Shown here in pieces: positions 53,236-61,800 of a stretch of DNA of 64,000 nucleotides. Source of the stretch: Palsa-1447 sp964414785 (lineage in GTDB: Bacteria; Verrucomicrobiota; Verrucomicrobiia; Opitutales; Opitutaceae); assembly GCA_964414785.1 (NCBI GenBank), contig CAYPXZ010000008.1, positions 1 to 64,000 on the forward strand. Reading direction: 5' to 3'. Position numbers and translations under genes: made by a program. Positions within the stretch are counted from its first letter, which is position 1. Every line of letters starts with the position of its first letter. The notes beneath the pieces were generated by a model, which was not told the origin of the DNA, searched no databases, and worked only from the letters and a program-made list of their open reading frames with translations.

Positions 53236-55782
53236 CTACGGCACCTCGTAGACCTCGATGAGCGCAAGTCCCGTCGCGCCCGAGACGCCGCTCAGCTCCA
53301 CGGTGTAGACGCCGGGGGGGAGGTTCTCCTGGAGCGCGGAATCCGCCGAGCCCGACGGCAGCGCAAAGGCGCCCGCCTGGGTGAAGAGCCCCGCAAGCGC
53401 GGGGCTGCCTCCCCAGGCGGTGTTGCTGTCGATCTTGGCGCCGCCCGAGTCGAAGAGGGTGATCTGGGGCGCGGCCAGCACCCCGGCGAGGCCGAACTGG
53501 GAGAGCGAGGGCCCGATCCCGCGCAGGAGCACAGTGACCGGCGCATTGCCCGATATCGCGAATCCCGCGATCAGCACGTTGCCGCCCGTCCCGACCTGGC
53601 CGCGGGCCGAGATGTTGGTCAGGTGGCCCGCAGGGAATCCGGAATCCGCGTCGTAGACCTCGGCGAGGCCGATCCCGCCCGCGCCTGACGAGCCGGCCAA
53701 TTGCGCCGTGTAGGAGCCCGGGGGAAGGCTCTCGACGAGCGCCGAGTCCGCCGAGGCCGCAGCCAGGGCGAAGGCCCCGACCTGGCTGAACGTGCGGCTC
53801 AGCGACGCCGACCCGCCCCACGCCGAATTCGTCCCGATTGCGCCCCCGTCGGAGCCGAGCAGCGTGAGCTGCGGCGCCGCAAGCGTGCCGGTGACGTTGA
53901 ACGAGGCCAGGGTGGGCCCGACGCCGCGGACAAGGATCGTCTTCGTGCCCCCGCCCGTGACGAAACCCGCTATCAGGATGTTGGGGCCCGTGCCCACGTT
54001 GCCCCTGACCGAGAGGTTCACGAGCCGGGATGCAGCGGCGACGTTGCCGCTGAGCCCGGAAAAGGGGATGGGGCTCGAGGATCCGGCTGGGGTGACGGAC
54101 CCGCTCAGCGACTGGCCGTCCACCGACAGGCTCAGCGTCGATCCCGACGACGTGGTGGCCGTGAACTGGCCCGAGGCGCTGGTGGTCCCGGTGGCCGCGT
54201 CTGCCGTCGAGGCATTGACGACGACCGCGAGGGTCTCGCCGCTTGGGCCGACCATGGCGTAGGTGGTTTCGCCTCCGGAATAAAGCGCCGACGCCTTGTA
54301 GTAGCCGGCGACCGCCGAATCGGGGCCCCCGGCGGGATCAACGGCCCCGGAGAACGCGATACCGGAGGACGACCCGGTGACCTGCCCGCCGGAGATGGTC
54401 CCAGAGAGCGCGCCCACGACCCGCGGGCCGACCGAGCGCGCGGACGGGCCAGCCAACCCATTCGGCAGGCCAACGGTGAACGAACCGTCGGCCTGGACCT
54501 GCAGGTCCTGGGAATAGAAGGTTTCGGTTAGGGAGAAGTAGGCCATGAATTCGGCGATGCGGTCCTCCAGGACATTCATCGCCCAGTATCCCTGACCGTT
54601 GGTGAGCGTGCCAAAGTATTGTCCGGTATACACGGGCGGGCTGGTCGGGGTGGGCGTGGGGCTGGGTGTCGGCGTCGGTATTGGACTTGGAGCGGAGGTC
54701 GGCGTGGGGGTCGGTGACGGGGTGTGCGAGGGGGTCGGCGACGGGGTCGCCGTCGGAGTGGGTGACGGGGTCGGTGTAGGTGTGGGAGAAGGAGTCGGCG
54801 TGGGAGTGGGCGAAACCGAGGGTGTCGGGGACGGAGTGGGCGTAGGGGACGGCGTCGGTGTCGGCGTGGGCGACGGAGTTGGAGTCGGGGAAGGCGTTGG
54901 TGTCGGCGAGGGAGTCGGTGTCGGTGTGGGAGAAGGCGTGGGTGTCGGCGACGGCGTCGAGGTGGGCGTGGGAGAAGGCGACGGGGTCGGCGTCGGGGAA
55001 GGAGTTGGTGTCGGCGAAGGCGTCGGCGTGGGCGATGGGGTCGGGGTGGGAACTGGGTTGACGGTGATAGTCGGGGACGTTCCCGTGATCGAAGAATTAC
55101 CCGTTTGGATTGCCGTGACCGTCTGCGTTCCCGGCGTGTTCAGGGTCACGGAGAAGGTTGCGATGTTGCTTAAGGGGACCGCCACGACGGTGCTCGGAAT
55201 GAAACTAGCGGCGCCGTCGGAACTGGAAAGCGTCACGCTTGCCACGTGGTTGGCCACGACATTGTCGTATTGATCAACCGCCGTGGCGGTGCCGGTGAGC
55301 GATAGACCGGCCGTAACGGAATTGTTGTTCATGGCCACGTCCATGTGGTCCAAGCGCCCGCTGACGGAGGTGAAGGTCCAGGTGCCGGTATTTCCCGAGC
55401 CTAGGGTGTCCGTAACCGTCACTTGATGGGGCATCCCTGCAACCACAGATACCGTCGTCGAGAACGTGCCCACGCCATTCGTTAGCGACGAGTTGGAAGG
55501 CACAGTGCCCCCATTGGTTATCGTGAAGTGCACCGGCCCGGTGTACGAGGTCACCACTTGGGAGCTGGAATCCAGCGCAGTGACCGTGAATGACACGGTT
55601 GTGCCCACCACCGGGGTGCTCGGCCCCGTCACGCTGAATGATTGGAGCTGGGCGCGCACCGCGCCGGCGCCCAGCCCGAAGAGAAGTACAAGGCCGCAAA
55701 GCCGAAGTGACCGTCCCAATCCTCCCAAGAAGATTGGCCCTGGTGCGGGTGGAAGCGGTCCTGCAGGTTCCGGGAATGCCAT
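53236..55782 (-). CDS. Large exported protein: Ig-like domains, Pro-Thr-Ser repeat linker, two C-terminal modules
   Basis: An 848-aa secreted protein. Signal region (about 25-45, LCGLVLLFGLGAGAVRAQ); two bacterial Ig-like domains (about 47-240) with SVTGPSTPVVGTTVSFTV and HMDVAMNNNSVTAG; a linker of about 137 residues made of PTPSP/PTPTP units; a beta domain around FGTLTNGQGYWAMNV; then two modules of about 120 aa with LIAGFVTGGGTKTILVRGVG and LIAGFAISGNAPVTVLLRGI. The protein ends EVYEVP. The last two modules are close relatives of those in the S53 peptidase at 13184-15973. No catalytic domain is recognised; adhesion or surface structure is likely. ATG 55782 is chosen to keep the signal peptide. 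Confidence 0.85.
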   Translation of the reverse strand: MAFPEPAGPLPPAPGPIFLGGLGRSLRLCGLVLLFGLGAGAVRAQLQSFSVTGPSTPVVGTTVSFTVTALDSSSQVVTSYTGPVHFTITNGGTVPSNSSLTNGVGTFSTTVSVVAGMPHQVTVTDTLGSGNTGTWTFTSVSGRLDHMDVAMNNNSVTAGLSLTGTATAVDQYDNVVANHVASVTLSSSDGAASFIPSTVVAVPLSNIATFSVTLNTPGTQTVTAIQTGNSSITGTSPTITVNPVPTPTPSPTPTPSPTPTPSPTPTPSPSPTPTSTPSPTPTPSPTPTPTPSPTPTPSPTPTPSPTPTPTPSPTPTPSPTPSVSPTPTPTPSPTPTPTPSPTPTATPSPTPSHTPSPTPTPTSAPSPIPTPTPSPTPTPTSPPVYTGQYFGTLTNGQGYWAMNVLEDRIAEFMAYFSLTETFYSQDLQVQADGSFTVGLPNGLAGPSARSVGPRVVGALSGTISGGQVTGSSSGIAFSGAVDPAGGPDSAVAGYYKASALYSGGETTYAMVGPSGETLAVVVNASTADAATGTTSASGQFTATTSSGSTLSLSVDGQSLSGSVTPAGSSSPIPFSGLSGNVAAASRLVNLSVRGNVGTGPNILIAGFVTGGGTKTILVRGVGPTLASFNVTGTLAAPQLTLLGSDGGAIGTNSAWGGSASLSRTFSQVGAFALAAASADSALVESLPPGSYTAQLAGSSGAGGIGLAEVYDADSGFPAGHLTNISARGQVGTGGNVLIAGFAISGNAPVTVLLRGIGPSLSQFGLAGVLAAPQITLFDSGGAKIDSNTAWGGSPALAGLFTQAGAFALPSGSADSALQENLPPGVYTVELSGVSGATGLALIEVYEVP
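54641..55053. repeat. Low-complexity DNA repeat coding the Pro-Thr-Ser linker
   Basis: About 410 bp of degenerate six-base units (GTGGGC/GTCGGC-like on the + strand), translating on the minus strand to (PTP/PSP)n. The units vary at third positions, so they are old and probably fairly stable, though slippage by whole units is possible. Confidence 0.85.
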
Positions 55783-55978
55783 GACAGCTGGATCGATCTG
55801 CTTCCGAGCGGCGCAAACCGGGGAACCCGAATCGGCACGCTCGGCAACGCGGCACAATGCAAAGCCCGGGATCCGAGGCAACTCCCGGAATCGGGTTTAA
55901 TGGTGATGGGCCGCGTCCGCCTCGAGCCCGCAGGAACGGCCCTTCAGCCGCCCTACCGTTGATCACGCAATTGCTTGT
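55783..55978. other. Upstream region of the repeat-linker gene
   Basis: About 200 bp with no supported gene, upstream of the leftward exported protein. Its promoter should be here. An alternative longer start for that protein lies at 55881. Confidence 0.4.
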
Positions 55979-56009
55979 TTATAAATAAATAACACCCTGG
56001 TTTGGGTGT
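55979..56009 (-). terminator. Probable intrinsic terminator of the small membrane gene
   Basis: On the minus strand ACACCC and GGGTGT pair around a 6-nt loop (55992-56009), followed by TTATTTATTTATAA. It is 120 bp after the stop of the gene at 56130-56306. The stem is short, so efficiency is uncertain. Confidence 0.55.
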
Positions 56010-56129
56010 CCCTCGAGCCGGGCCAGACATGCGCAATTGCGTCGCCCTCCCGCCTTGGGAGCCGATCAAGCCAGACTTCAACCGTTCGCCGAGCGCCGTT
56101 TGGCGATGTAAAGAAGGCGCGGATTCGTC

Positions 56130-56306
56130 CTAGAGCCCCAGAAGGTGCCGGGCCGCAAAGAGTGCGGCGCCGATTGCCAGGAGGCCGATGACAACGATCG
56201 GCATGGGCACGCGTGTTTCCTTCGCACCCTCGTAGCGGATGGTGCTGGATGCCTGGTCAGGCACCGCGGAACGAAGGATTCCTTCGGACGAGTCTCGGTT
56301 CTTCAT
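56130..56306 (-). CDS. Small tail-anchored membrane protein
   Basis: A 58-aa protein with a polar N-terminus (MKNRDSSEGILRSAVPDQAS) and a single C-terminal hydrophobic helix (MPIVVIGLLAIGAALFAARH). No family recognised and no strong ribosome-binding site. It is supported mainly by the clean helix and the terminator-like hairpin downstream. Confidence 0.4.
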   Translation of the reverse strand: MKNRDSSEGILRSAVPDQASSTIRYEGAKETRVPMPIVVIGLLAIGAALFAARHLLGL

Positions 56307-56855
56307 GAGATAAGTGGAGGGGGGGGATCCTCCCATGGGAGGACTTGGGATTTCGATACTGATTTGATGATCGGCAGGCCTTGGGCCCGGTTTAGTAGCC
56401 GCTGCTCTTGCCCCGATTACCCCGGCTTTTCCCCAAATGGATCACATAAACCACCAACTCCTTACAAAATTTGGGCCCCGGGCTGGGTAGAACTACGCAT
56501 CCCGGCGCGACCGAGCCGGCATGCGATCGCCTTGGGGGGTCACCCGGACCTCAGGGCTCCACTTCAATTCGGTACTCGGCGATGTGGTCCGGCGTCTCCC
56601 GCGGGAGGGACAGTGACGTGATCCAGACAGTCGATAGACGGAGGTGGTGCCCGGAAGCCTTGGCCTCGGCCTTGCCCGCGGGCCGATCCCCTCGGCAGAT
56701 CAAAGACCCCTGTGCTGCCGGCCAGGGCGCCATGACGCCGGAAGCCCCACGGCCGGGGACCTGCGGGGAGCCATGTCGAAAAGATCCTGGTCGACCCCGA
56801 AATTATCCTCACGGATTGTGGGGCGCGGCGCTAAGGTGTGACCCCAACTCGAACG
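56307..56855. other. Gene-poor region with a possible coding remnant
   Basis: About 550 bp without a convincing gene. On the minus strand, 56551-56733 encodes a frame ending RLSTVWITSLSLPRETPDHI plus a short acidic tail, which reads like the C-terminus of a real enzyme; the sequence upstream continues in another frame (DNFGVDQDLFDMAPRR), as if frameshifted. It might be a decayed gene end. Promoters for the MDR gene must lie in the right part. Confidence 0.35.
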
Positions 56856-57842
56856 ATGAAGACGAAGGCACTCCTCATGTCCGGGATAGACCGGGTCGGT
56901 CTCGTGGAGACCACCGTGCCCGACCCCGGTCCGCACCAGGTCCTCGTAGAGTCCCTGTACTCGGCGATAAGCCCCGGGACGGAGATGCGGTGCCTCTCGG
57001 GGAGGCAGCCGGGCGGCATATTCCCGTTCATTCCCGGGTATTCCCTGGTCGGAAGGGTCGTGGCCCGCGGTGAGGGCGCCGTGCTTCGCGAGGGGACCCT
57101 GGTGTTCTGCAAGGGATCGGAGGGCGCCGGTCATCCCATCCTCTGGGGGGCGCACATGGCCCATGCGGTCTGCTCCGAGTCGAAGGTGTTTGCGCTCCCG
57201 GACGGCGTGACCCCGCTCGGCGCCGCCCTCACGAAGCTCGCGGCGATCGCCCACCGCGGGGTTTCCTGCGCAAGGACCCATTCGGGCGACGAGGTGGCCG
57301 TCGTGGGGCTGGGTCCCATCGGGCAGCTGGCCGCGAGACTCCACACGCTCGCCGGGGGCCGGGTTGTCGCGGCGGACCTGAGCCCGGACCGGGTCGCGCT
57401 CGCAAGGGCGGCGGGGATCAACGCGGTCGTGGCCGCGGACGGGCTCGTCCCGGCGCTCGCACGGGAGATGCCGCGGGGGGCCGACGTCGTCGTGGATTCC
57501 ACCGGCGTCCCCTCCGTGCTCCAGCAGTCGATCCGGCTCGGGAAGGCGAAGCCCTGGGACGATTCCGAGACGGAGCCGACGAGGCTCGTGATCCAGGGAA
57601 GCTACGCCGAGAACGTCATCTTCGACTACCACGAGGCGTTCGGGCGCGAGCTCTCCGTGCATTTCCCGAGGGACAACCAGTCGAGGGACATCCTCGCGGT
57701 GATCGGGCTCCTTGCGTCCGGGAAGCTGAGCACGGCCGACCTCGTGAGCGAGGAATGCGACCCGGGCGACGCGCAGCGCGTCTATTCCGAGCTGCGCGCC
57801 TCGAAGCCGGGACTCTTGACCGCCGTCTTCCGCTGGAAGTAG
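56856..57842 (+). CDS. Zinc-type alcohol dehydrogenase (MDR superfamily)
   Basis: A 328-aa medium-chain dehydrogenase/reductase. N-terminal GroES-like domain (MKTKALLMSGIDRVGLVET, YSAISPGTEMRCLSG, FPFIPGYSLVGRV) and a Rossmann domain with VAVVGLGPIGQLAARL. The usual catalytic Cys-His-Glu set is not clearly present (SPGTE replaces the Cys-GTD region), as in the BchC/threonine-like dehydrogenase subgroup. Probably oxidises a sugar or polyol hydroxyl. ATG 56856 is preferred to GTG 56838. It converges with the AraC gene 7 bp away and may belong to the sugar locus to the right. Confidence 0.87.
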   Translation: MKTKALLMSGIDRVGLVETTVPDPGPHQVLVESLYSAISPGTEMRCLSGRQPGGIFPFIPGYSLVGRVVARGEGAVLREGTLVFCKGSEGAGHPILWGAHMAHAVCSESKVFALPDGVTPLGAALTKLAAIAHRGVSCARTHSGDEVAVVGLGPIGQLAARLHTLAGGRVVAADLSPDRVALARAAGINAVVAADGLVPALAREMPRGADVVVDSTGVPSVLQQSIRLGKAKPWDDSETEPTRLVIQGSYAENVIFDYHEAFGRELSVHFPRDNQSRDILAVIGLLASGKLSTADLVSEECDPGDAQRVYSELRASKPGLLTAVFRWK

Positions 57843-57849
57843 GGCGCCC

Positions 57850-58665
57850 CTACCGGGATGCGTGCCGGATCCACCGCGACGGGCGCTGGCCCGTCTGGCG
57901 CCGGAACCACCGCGCAAAGTAGCTCTGGTCGGGCATCCCGACGGTCCCCGCCACATTGCCGACCTGCATCCCCCGGGAAAGGAGCTCCTTGGCCTTCGCA
58001 AGGCGCTTCTGGGCGCGCACCTGGCCCAGCGTGAGCCCGGTCTCCTTCTTGACCAGGCGGTTCAGGTGGTCGCGGTGGTACCCGCTCTGCGAGACGACCT
58101 CCGCGAGGGAATTCGTCGGGTCCATCCTCGTCAGGAGCATGTTCATCGCCTGTCCCTTCGGCCCCTCCGGGCGCGGGCGCAGGCTCTCCAGCCAGCCCGC
58201 CGATCGAAGCAGGGTCAGCAGCAGCTGCAGGATCACGATGGCGCTCTCCCAGTGGAGCGAGCCGCCCACCCCCGCCTGCAGGTGGAGGAGGCGCGCCAGG
58301 TTCTGCCGGATCCTCAAGAGTTCCGAGCGGTCCAGGCTGCACACCGCCACGGGGAACTTCTTCCCCCCCTCCAGCCTGAAGTCGATCATGAGGCACAGAG
58401 GAGCGCGGTCGGTCGCCCTCTGGAACCCGTGGGAGACCCCGGGCGGCAGGACGACGAGCGCCCCCGCCTTGATGTCGGCCGAGCCCTCCTCGAAGGTCTG
58501 CTGGCCCCTTCCGCTCAGGTAAAGGATGGCCTGGCACCAGCGGTGGCGGTGGAACTCGATCGAGGGGTGCTCGGGCAGGTGCCGGTGCAGGGCGAAGGTC
58601 GAGATGCGCAGCCCGTGCAGGCGGATGTCCGCGCGGTCGATCAGGAGGGAGCGGAAGTGGTGCAT
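57850..58665 (-). CDS. AraC-family transcriptional regulator
   Basis: A 271-aa regulator. N-terminal cupin-type sensor domain (about 30-130, with HRHRWCQAILYLSGRGQQTF, then VVLPPGVSHGF), a middle helical part, and a C-terminal AraC pair of helix-turn-helices (about 180-268, LAEVVSQSGYHRDHLNRLVK, then GMPDQSYFARWFRRQTGQRP). Start ATG 58665 is chosen; the frame is open to 58860 but those residues are not protein-like. It is divergent from the Gfo/Idh-symporter-epimerase series, which it most likely controls in response to a sugar. Confidence 0.88.
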   Translation of the reverse strand: MHHFRSLLIDRADIRLHGLRISTFALHRHLPEHPSIEFHRHRWCQAILYLSGRGQQTFEEGSADIKAGALVVLPPGVSHGFQRATDRAPLCLMIDFRLEGGKKFPVAVCSLDRSELLRIRQNLARLLHLQAGVGGSLHWESAIVILQLLLTLLRSAGWLESLRPRPEGPKGQAMNMLLTRMDPTNSLAEVVSQSGYHRDHLNRLVKKETGLTLGQVRAQKRLAKAKELLSRGMQVGNVAGTVGMPDQSYFARWFRRQTGQRPSRWIRHASR

Positions 58666-58940
58666 GCGCTTCACACGTTCATGTCGATAATATCCTACTT
58701 CACAACGCCGAATCCCGCGACCCCCGTGGAGCGGGCCCGCGGTCCCTCCCGAAGGTTTGGAAAAGGCACGGCGTTTATCGAAATTGTGCTGATTAAGGGC
58801 GATAAAATCCTCATGCCCGGACGGTCTTAAGTGTACACTCCCCAGCCGGAACCCCCTCACCGTCCGACCGACATGGAGCCCCCAACCCCCGCGACCGTCC
58901 CCGCGCCACGCCCGATTGAACGGGGCGCCGGGCCATCCCC
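58666..58940. promoter_or_regulatory. Divergent promoter region of the sugar locus
   Basis: About 275 bp between the AraC gene and the first gene of the rightward series. It holds both promoters by position. An AT-rich patch GATAATATCC at 58685-58694 is the best -10-like element, oriented uncertainly. Confidence 0.4.
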
Positions 58941-59936
58941 ATGAGCATCCGGGTCTGCATGATTGGTTGCGGCAGCTTCGCCCGGCTCTGCCACGGGCCG
59001 GCCCAGCGGAAGCTCAGCGACGCGGGCTCGGGCGTGGAGCTCGCCGCATGCTGCGACGTGGATCCGGGGAGCTCGGCGTCTTACGCCGGGGCGTTTGGGT
59101 TTGGGCGCAGCTATTCGGAGGTGGGCGCCATGCTTTCCCGTGAGAAGCCGGACGCCGTCGTGATGGCCGTCCCCCCGGCGATGACCGCCTCGGTGGCGGG
59201 AGGGGTGCTCAGGCTCGGCTACCCCCTTCTCCTCGAGAAGCCGCCCGGGTTGACGCCGGGCGAACTCGAAAGCCTGGTCGCCGCCGCGGCAAAGGGTGGG
59301 GCGCGGGCGCAGGTCGCGTTCAACCGGCGCCACATGCCCGTCGTCCGCAGGGCGATGGAGATGCTGGACGGCGTCGCGGGCCCGGCAGAGGTGGCGAGGA
59401 TCGACTACGAGATGATCCGGTTCAACCGATGGGACCCCGATTTCTCGACCACGGCCATCCATGCGATCGACACGGCGCTCTTCCTCGCGAGGAGCCCGTT
59501 CCGCTCGGCGCAGATCCGATTCCAGGAGCAGAGGAGCGGGGAGCAGACGGCCGTCAATGTCGTCGTGGACGCGGAGTGCGCCTCGGGCACGGCCGTTCAG
59601 GTGAAGCTCCTTCCGGTGTCGGCGACCAACTCGGAATCCGCGAGGATACACGCCGTGGGGCAGTCGCTCGACCTGAGGATCCCGATGTCGCCCCAGTCCC
59701 ACGGGCACGGGCGGGTCGAGCACTGGCGCGCCGACGCGCTCGTGGGCTCGTTCTCGGACGCGAGCTTCGGCCCGGTGGACCGGCTGGGCATCCTGGCGGA
59801 GACGGAGGCGTTCCTGGACGGGGTGCGCACGGGCGCCCCGCTCGGGCCGCGCCTGGAGGACTGCCGGCAGCAGGTCGCCCTCATGGAGGCCGTCCGGGTG
59901 CGCCGGACGGGCCCGATCACCTTCGAGGCCTGCTGA
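58941..59936 (+). CDS. Gfo/Idh/MocA family oxidoreductase
   Basis: A 331-aa NAD(P)-dependent sugar oxidoreductase. Rossmann start VCMIGCGSFARLCHGPA, the family lysine in PLLLEKPPGLTPGEL (about 92-106) and the C-domain phrase STTAIHAIDTALFL with the catalytic-type His. Typical reactions are oxidation or epimerisation of sugars and inositols. First gene of the rightward series; the symporter follows after 18 bp. Confidence 0.9.
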   Translation: MSIRVCMIGCGSFARLCHGPAQRKLSDAGSGVELAACCDVDPGSSASYAGAFGFGRSYSEVGAMLSREKPDAVVMAVPPAMTASVAGGVLRLGYPLLLEKPPGLTPGELESLVAAAAKGGARAQVAFNRRHMPVVRRAMEMLDGVAGPAEVARIDYEMIRFNRWDPDFSTTAIHAIDTALFLARSPFRSAQIRFQEQRSGEQTAVNVVVDAECASGTAVQVKLLPVSATNSESARIHAVGQSLDLRIPMSPQSHGHGRVEHWRADALVGSFSDASFGPVDRLGILAETEAFLDGVRTGAPLGPRLEDCRQQVALMEAVRVRRTGPITFEAC

Positions 59937-59954
59937 ACCGCAGGTCCCCGGCCC

Positions 59955-61778
59955 ATGCATCCCGCGATCCCCAAGCTCCTTTTCAGCCGGCTGCCGCTCG
60001 GGGCCTTCATGCTGCAGGACCGCAGGACCGTCTTCGCCGTCATCGGCGGCTACCTCGTCACGCTCATCGTCGTCGGCCTCGTGTTCCGGCGCTTCAGCAA
60101 GGACACGAGCGACTACTTCCGGGCGGGGGGCAAGGCGACGTGGTGGCTGATCGGCGGAAGCGTGTTCATGCGGGGGTTCAGCGCCTGGACCTTCACCGGC
60201 GCGGCGGGCGCCGCGTTCCAGGCGGGCTGGAGCCTGCCGCTCATGTTCGGGGCGAACGCCACGGCGTTCGTGATCGTCGCCCTCTTCACGGGAGGGTGGT
60301 TCCGGCAGCTGCGGTGCGTCACGTCGGTTGACATCGTCCGCCTTCGGTTTGGCCCGGGCCTTGAGCAGTTCTCCGCCTACCTCGGCATCCTGACAGGGCC
60401 CATCTACGGGGGGATACAGCTCTACGGACTCGCGATCTTCACGTCGATCCTCCTGGGGACGAACATGTACTACACGATCGTCCTGCTGGGGTTCGTGGTG
60501 CTCTTCTATGCGGGGATCAGCGGCGCCTGGGCCGTCATGGCGGCCGACTTCATCAAGGCGCTGGTCCTCGTGCCGATCACGGTCCTTCTCGGCGTCGTCT
60601 GCCTGCACGCGGTGGGCGGGGTAGGCGGCCTTGTCGACGCCATCTCCCGCGCGGGGCTCACCGGGGACTTCAGGCCGGTCAAGACGGCCGAGGTGCTCGG
60701 CACCATGAAGGGGATCAACCCGGGCTGGTTCACGTGGGCGTTCTTCCTGGCCTGGTATGGAAACGCGGCCCTCCTTGGGAACGAGCCCGGCAGCGCCGGG
60801 AGGTACCTGAGCGCCAAGGACGGGCGCGGGGCCAGGCTTGCGGCGCTCCTTGCCGGGGGGCTCTTCACGCTGGGGCTCTTCATCTGGTTCATCCCCCCCA
60901 TGACCGCGCGCATCCTGATCGCCGACCAGGTCGCGGCGATGCCGCTGCCCAAGCCCGCCGAGGGCGCGTACGCCGCGATCGCGATCCATTTCCTTCCGGC
61001 GGGACTGGTCGGGCTCGTGCTGGTCGGCATGTGCGCCGCGACGATGAGCGCCCTCGACGTGGGCCTCAACAGCCTCGCGGGAAACATCACCCAGAACGTA
61101 TATCCGGCGGCCTGCCGGGCGCTTAAGGTCGCCCCGCTCGAGGGCCGGTCGCGGCTTGTCCTCGCGAGGTTCGTCACGCTCTGCTGCGCCGTCGCGGTCA
61201 TCTGCTGCGGCCTCGCGATGGCCAGGTTCGGCCGCGGCGGGATCTTCAACATCCTGATCGACGTCATGGCGACCGTCGCCGCGCCGCTGTCCGTTCCCCT
61301 GGTCCTGGGGATGTTCCTGCGCGGCGTCCCCTCGGCCGCGCCGTTTGTCTCGATCGCCGTCGGCGCCTGCGTGTCGCTCGCGATCTACCTGTCGCCCTTC
61401 GTCCTGGGCACGGGGGCGTGGGTGTTCCAGTACCAGGTCGGCACCGTCGTTGCCGTGAGCCTCGTGACCTTCCTTCTCATCCGGGCCCTGGTGAAGCCCG
61501 ACGAGGCGGCGCTCGCCCGGGAGCGCGAGTTCTTCTCCCGGCGAGACCGACCGGTAGATTTCGCGTCCGAGATCGGCGGGGCCAACGACGGCCGGCAGCT
61601 GCGGATCGTCGGGACCTTTGGCATCGTCCTCGGCCTTGCGGTCCTGCTCCTCCTCTTCCCGCAGAGCAGCGCGGGGCACTCGGGGATGATCTGGGCGGTG
61701 GCGCTCTCGACATTGGGCATCGGCGGCCTCATGGCATGGTTGGGCGTCAGGTCCGACAGGCAGGGACGCGCCGGCTGA
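59955..61778 (+). CDS. Sodium:solute symporter (SSS family)
   Basis: A 607-aa membrane transporter with about 13-14 helices. Family features: DYFRAGGKATWWLIGGSVFM, FTGAAGAAFQAGW, SVDIVRLRFGP and the core MCAATMSALDVGLNSLAGNI, which matches the SSS sodium-site helix (TMS.D). The C-terminal cytosolic part has a charged loop. Substrate is probably a sugar or sugar acid, given the epimerase and Gfo/Idh neighbours. The gene lies 18 bp after the oxidoreductase and 22 bp before the epimerase. Confidence 0.92.
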   Translation: MHPAIPKLLFSRLPLGAFMLQDRRTVFAVIGGYLVTLIVVGLVFRRFSKDTSDYFRAGGKATWWLIGGSVFMRGFSAWTFTGAAGAAFQAGWSLPLMFGANATAFVIVALFTGGWFRQLRCVTSVDIVRLRFGPGLEQFSAYLGILTGPIYGGIQLYGLAIFTSILLGTNMYYTIVLLGFVVLFYAGISGAWAVMAADFIKALVLVPITVLLGVVCLHAVGGVGGLVDAISRAGLTGDFRPVKTAEVLGTMKGINPGWFTWAFFLAWYGNAALLGNEPGSAGRYLSAKDGRGARLAALLAGGLFTLGLFIWFIPPMTARILIADQVAAMPLPKPAEGAYAAIAIHFLPAGLVGLVLVGMCAATMSALDVGLNSLAGNITQNVYPAACRALKVAPLEGRSRLVLARFVTLCCAVAVICCGLAMARFGRGGIFNILIDVMATVAAPLSVPLVLGMFLRGVPSAAPFVSIAVGACVSLAIYLSPFVLGTGAWVFQYQVGTVVAVSLVTFLLIRALVKPDEAALAREREFFSRRDRPVDFASEIGGANDGRQLRIVGTFGIVLGLAVLLLLFPQSSAGHSGMIWAVALSTLGIGGLMAWLGVRSDRQGRAG

Positions 61779-61800
61779 GCTGAAAGAACCCCGGAATCCG

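Noticed and set aside
53153..53821. A 223-codon N-terminal extension that would fuse the third GH2 to the repeat protein
   Set aside because: It reads the neighbour's C-terminal modules out of frame. The GH2 has its own ATG and signal peptide at 53152.
54599..55273. A Gly/Val-repeat protein on the + strand
   Set aside because: It is the antisense of the Pro-Thr-Ser linker, open only because the hexamer repeat lacks stops on both strands.
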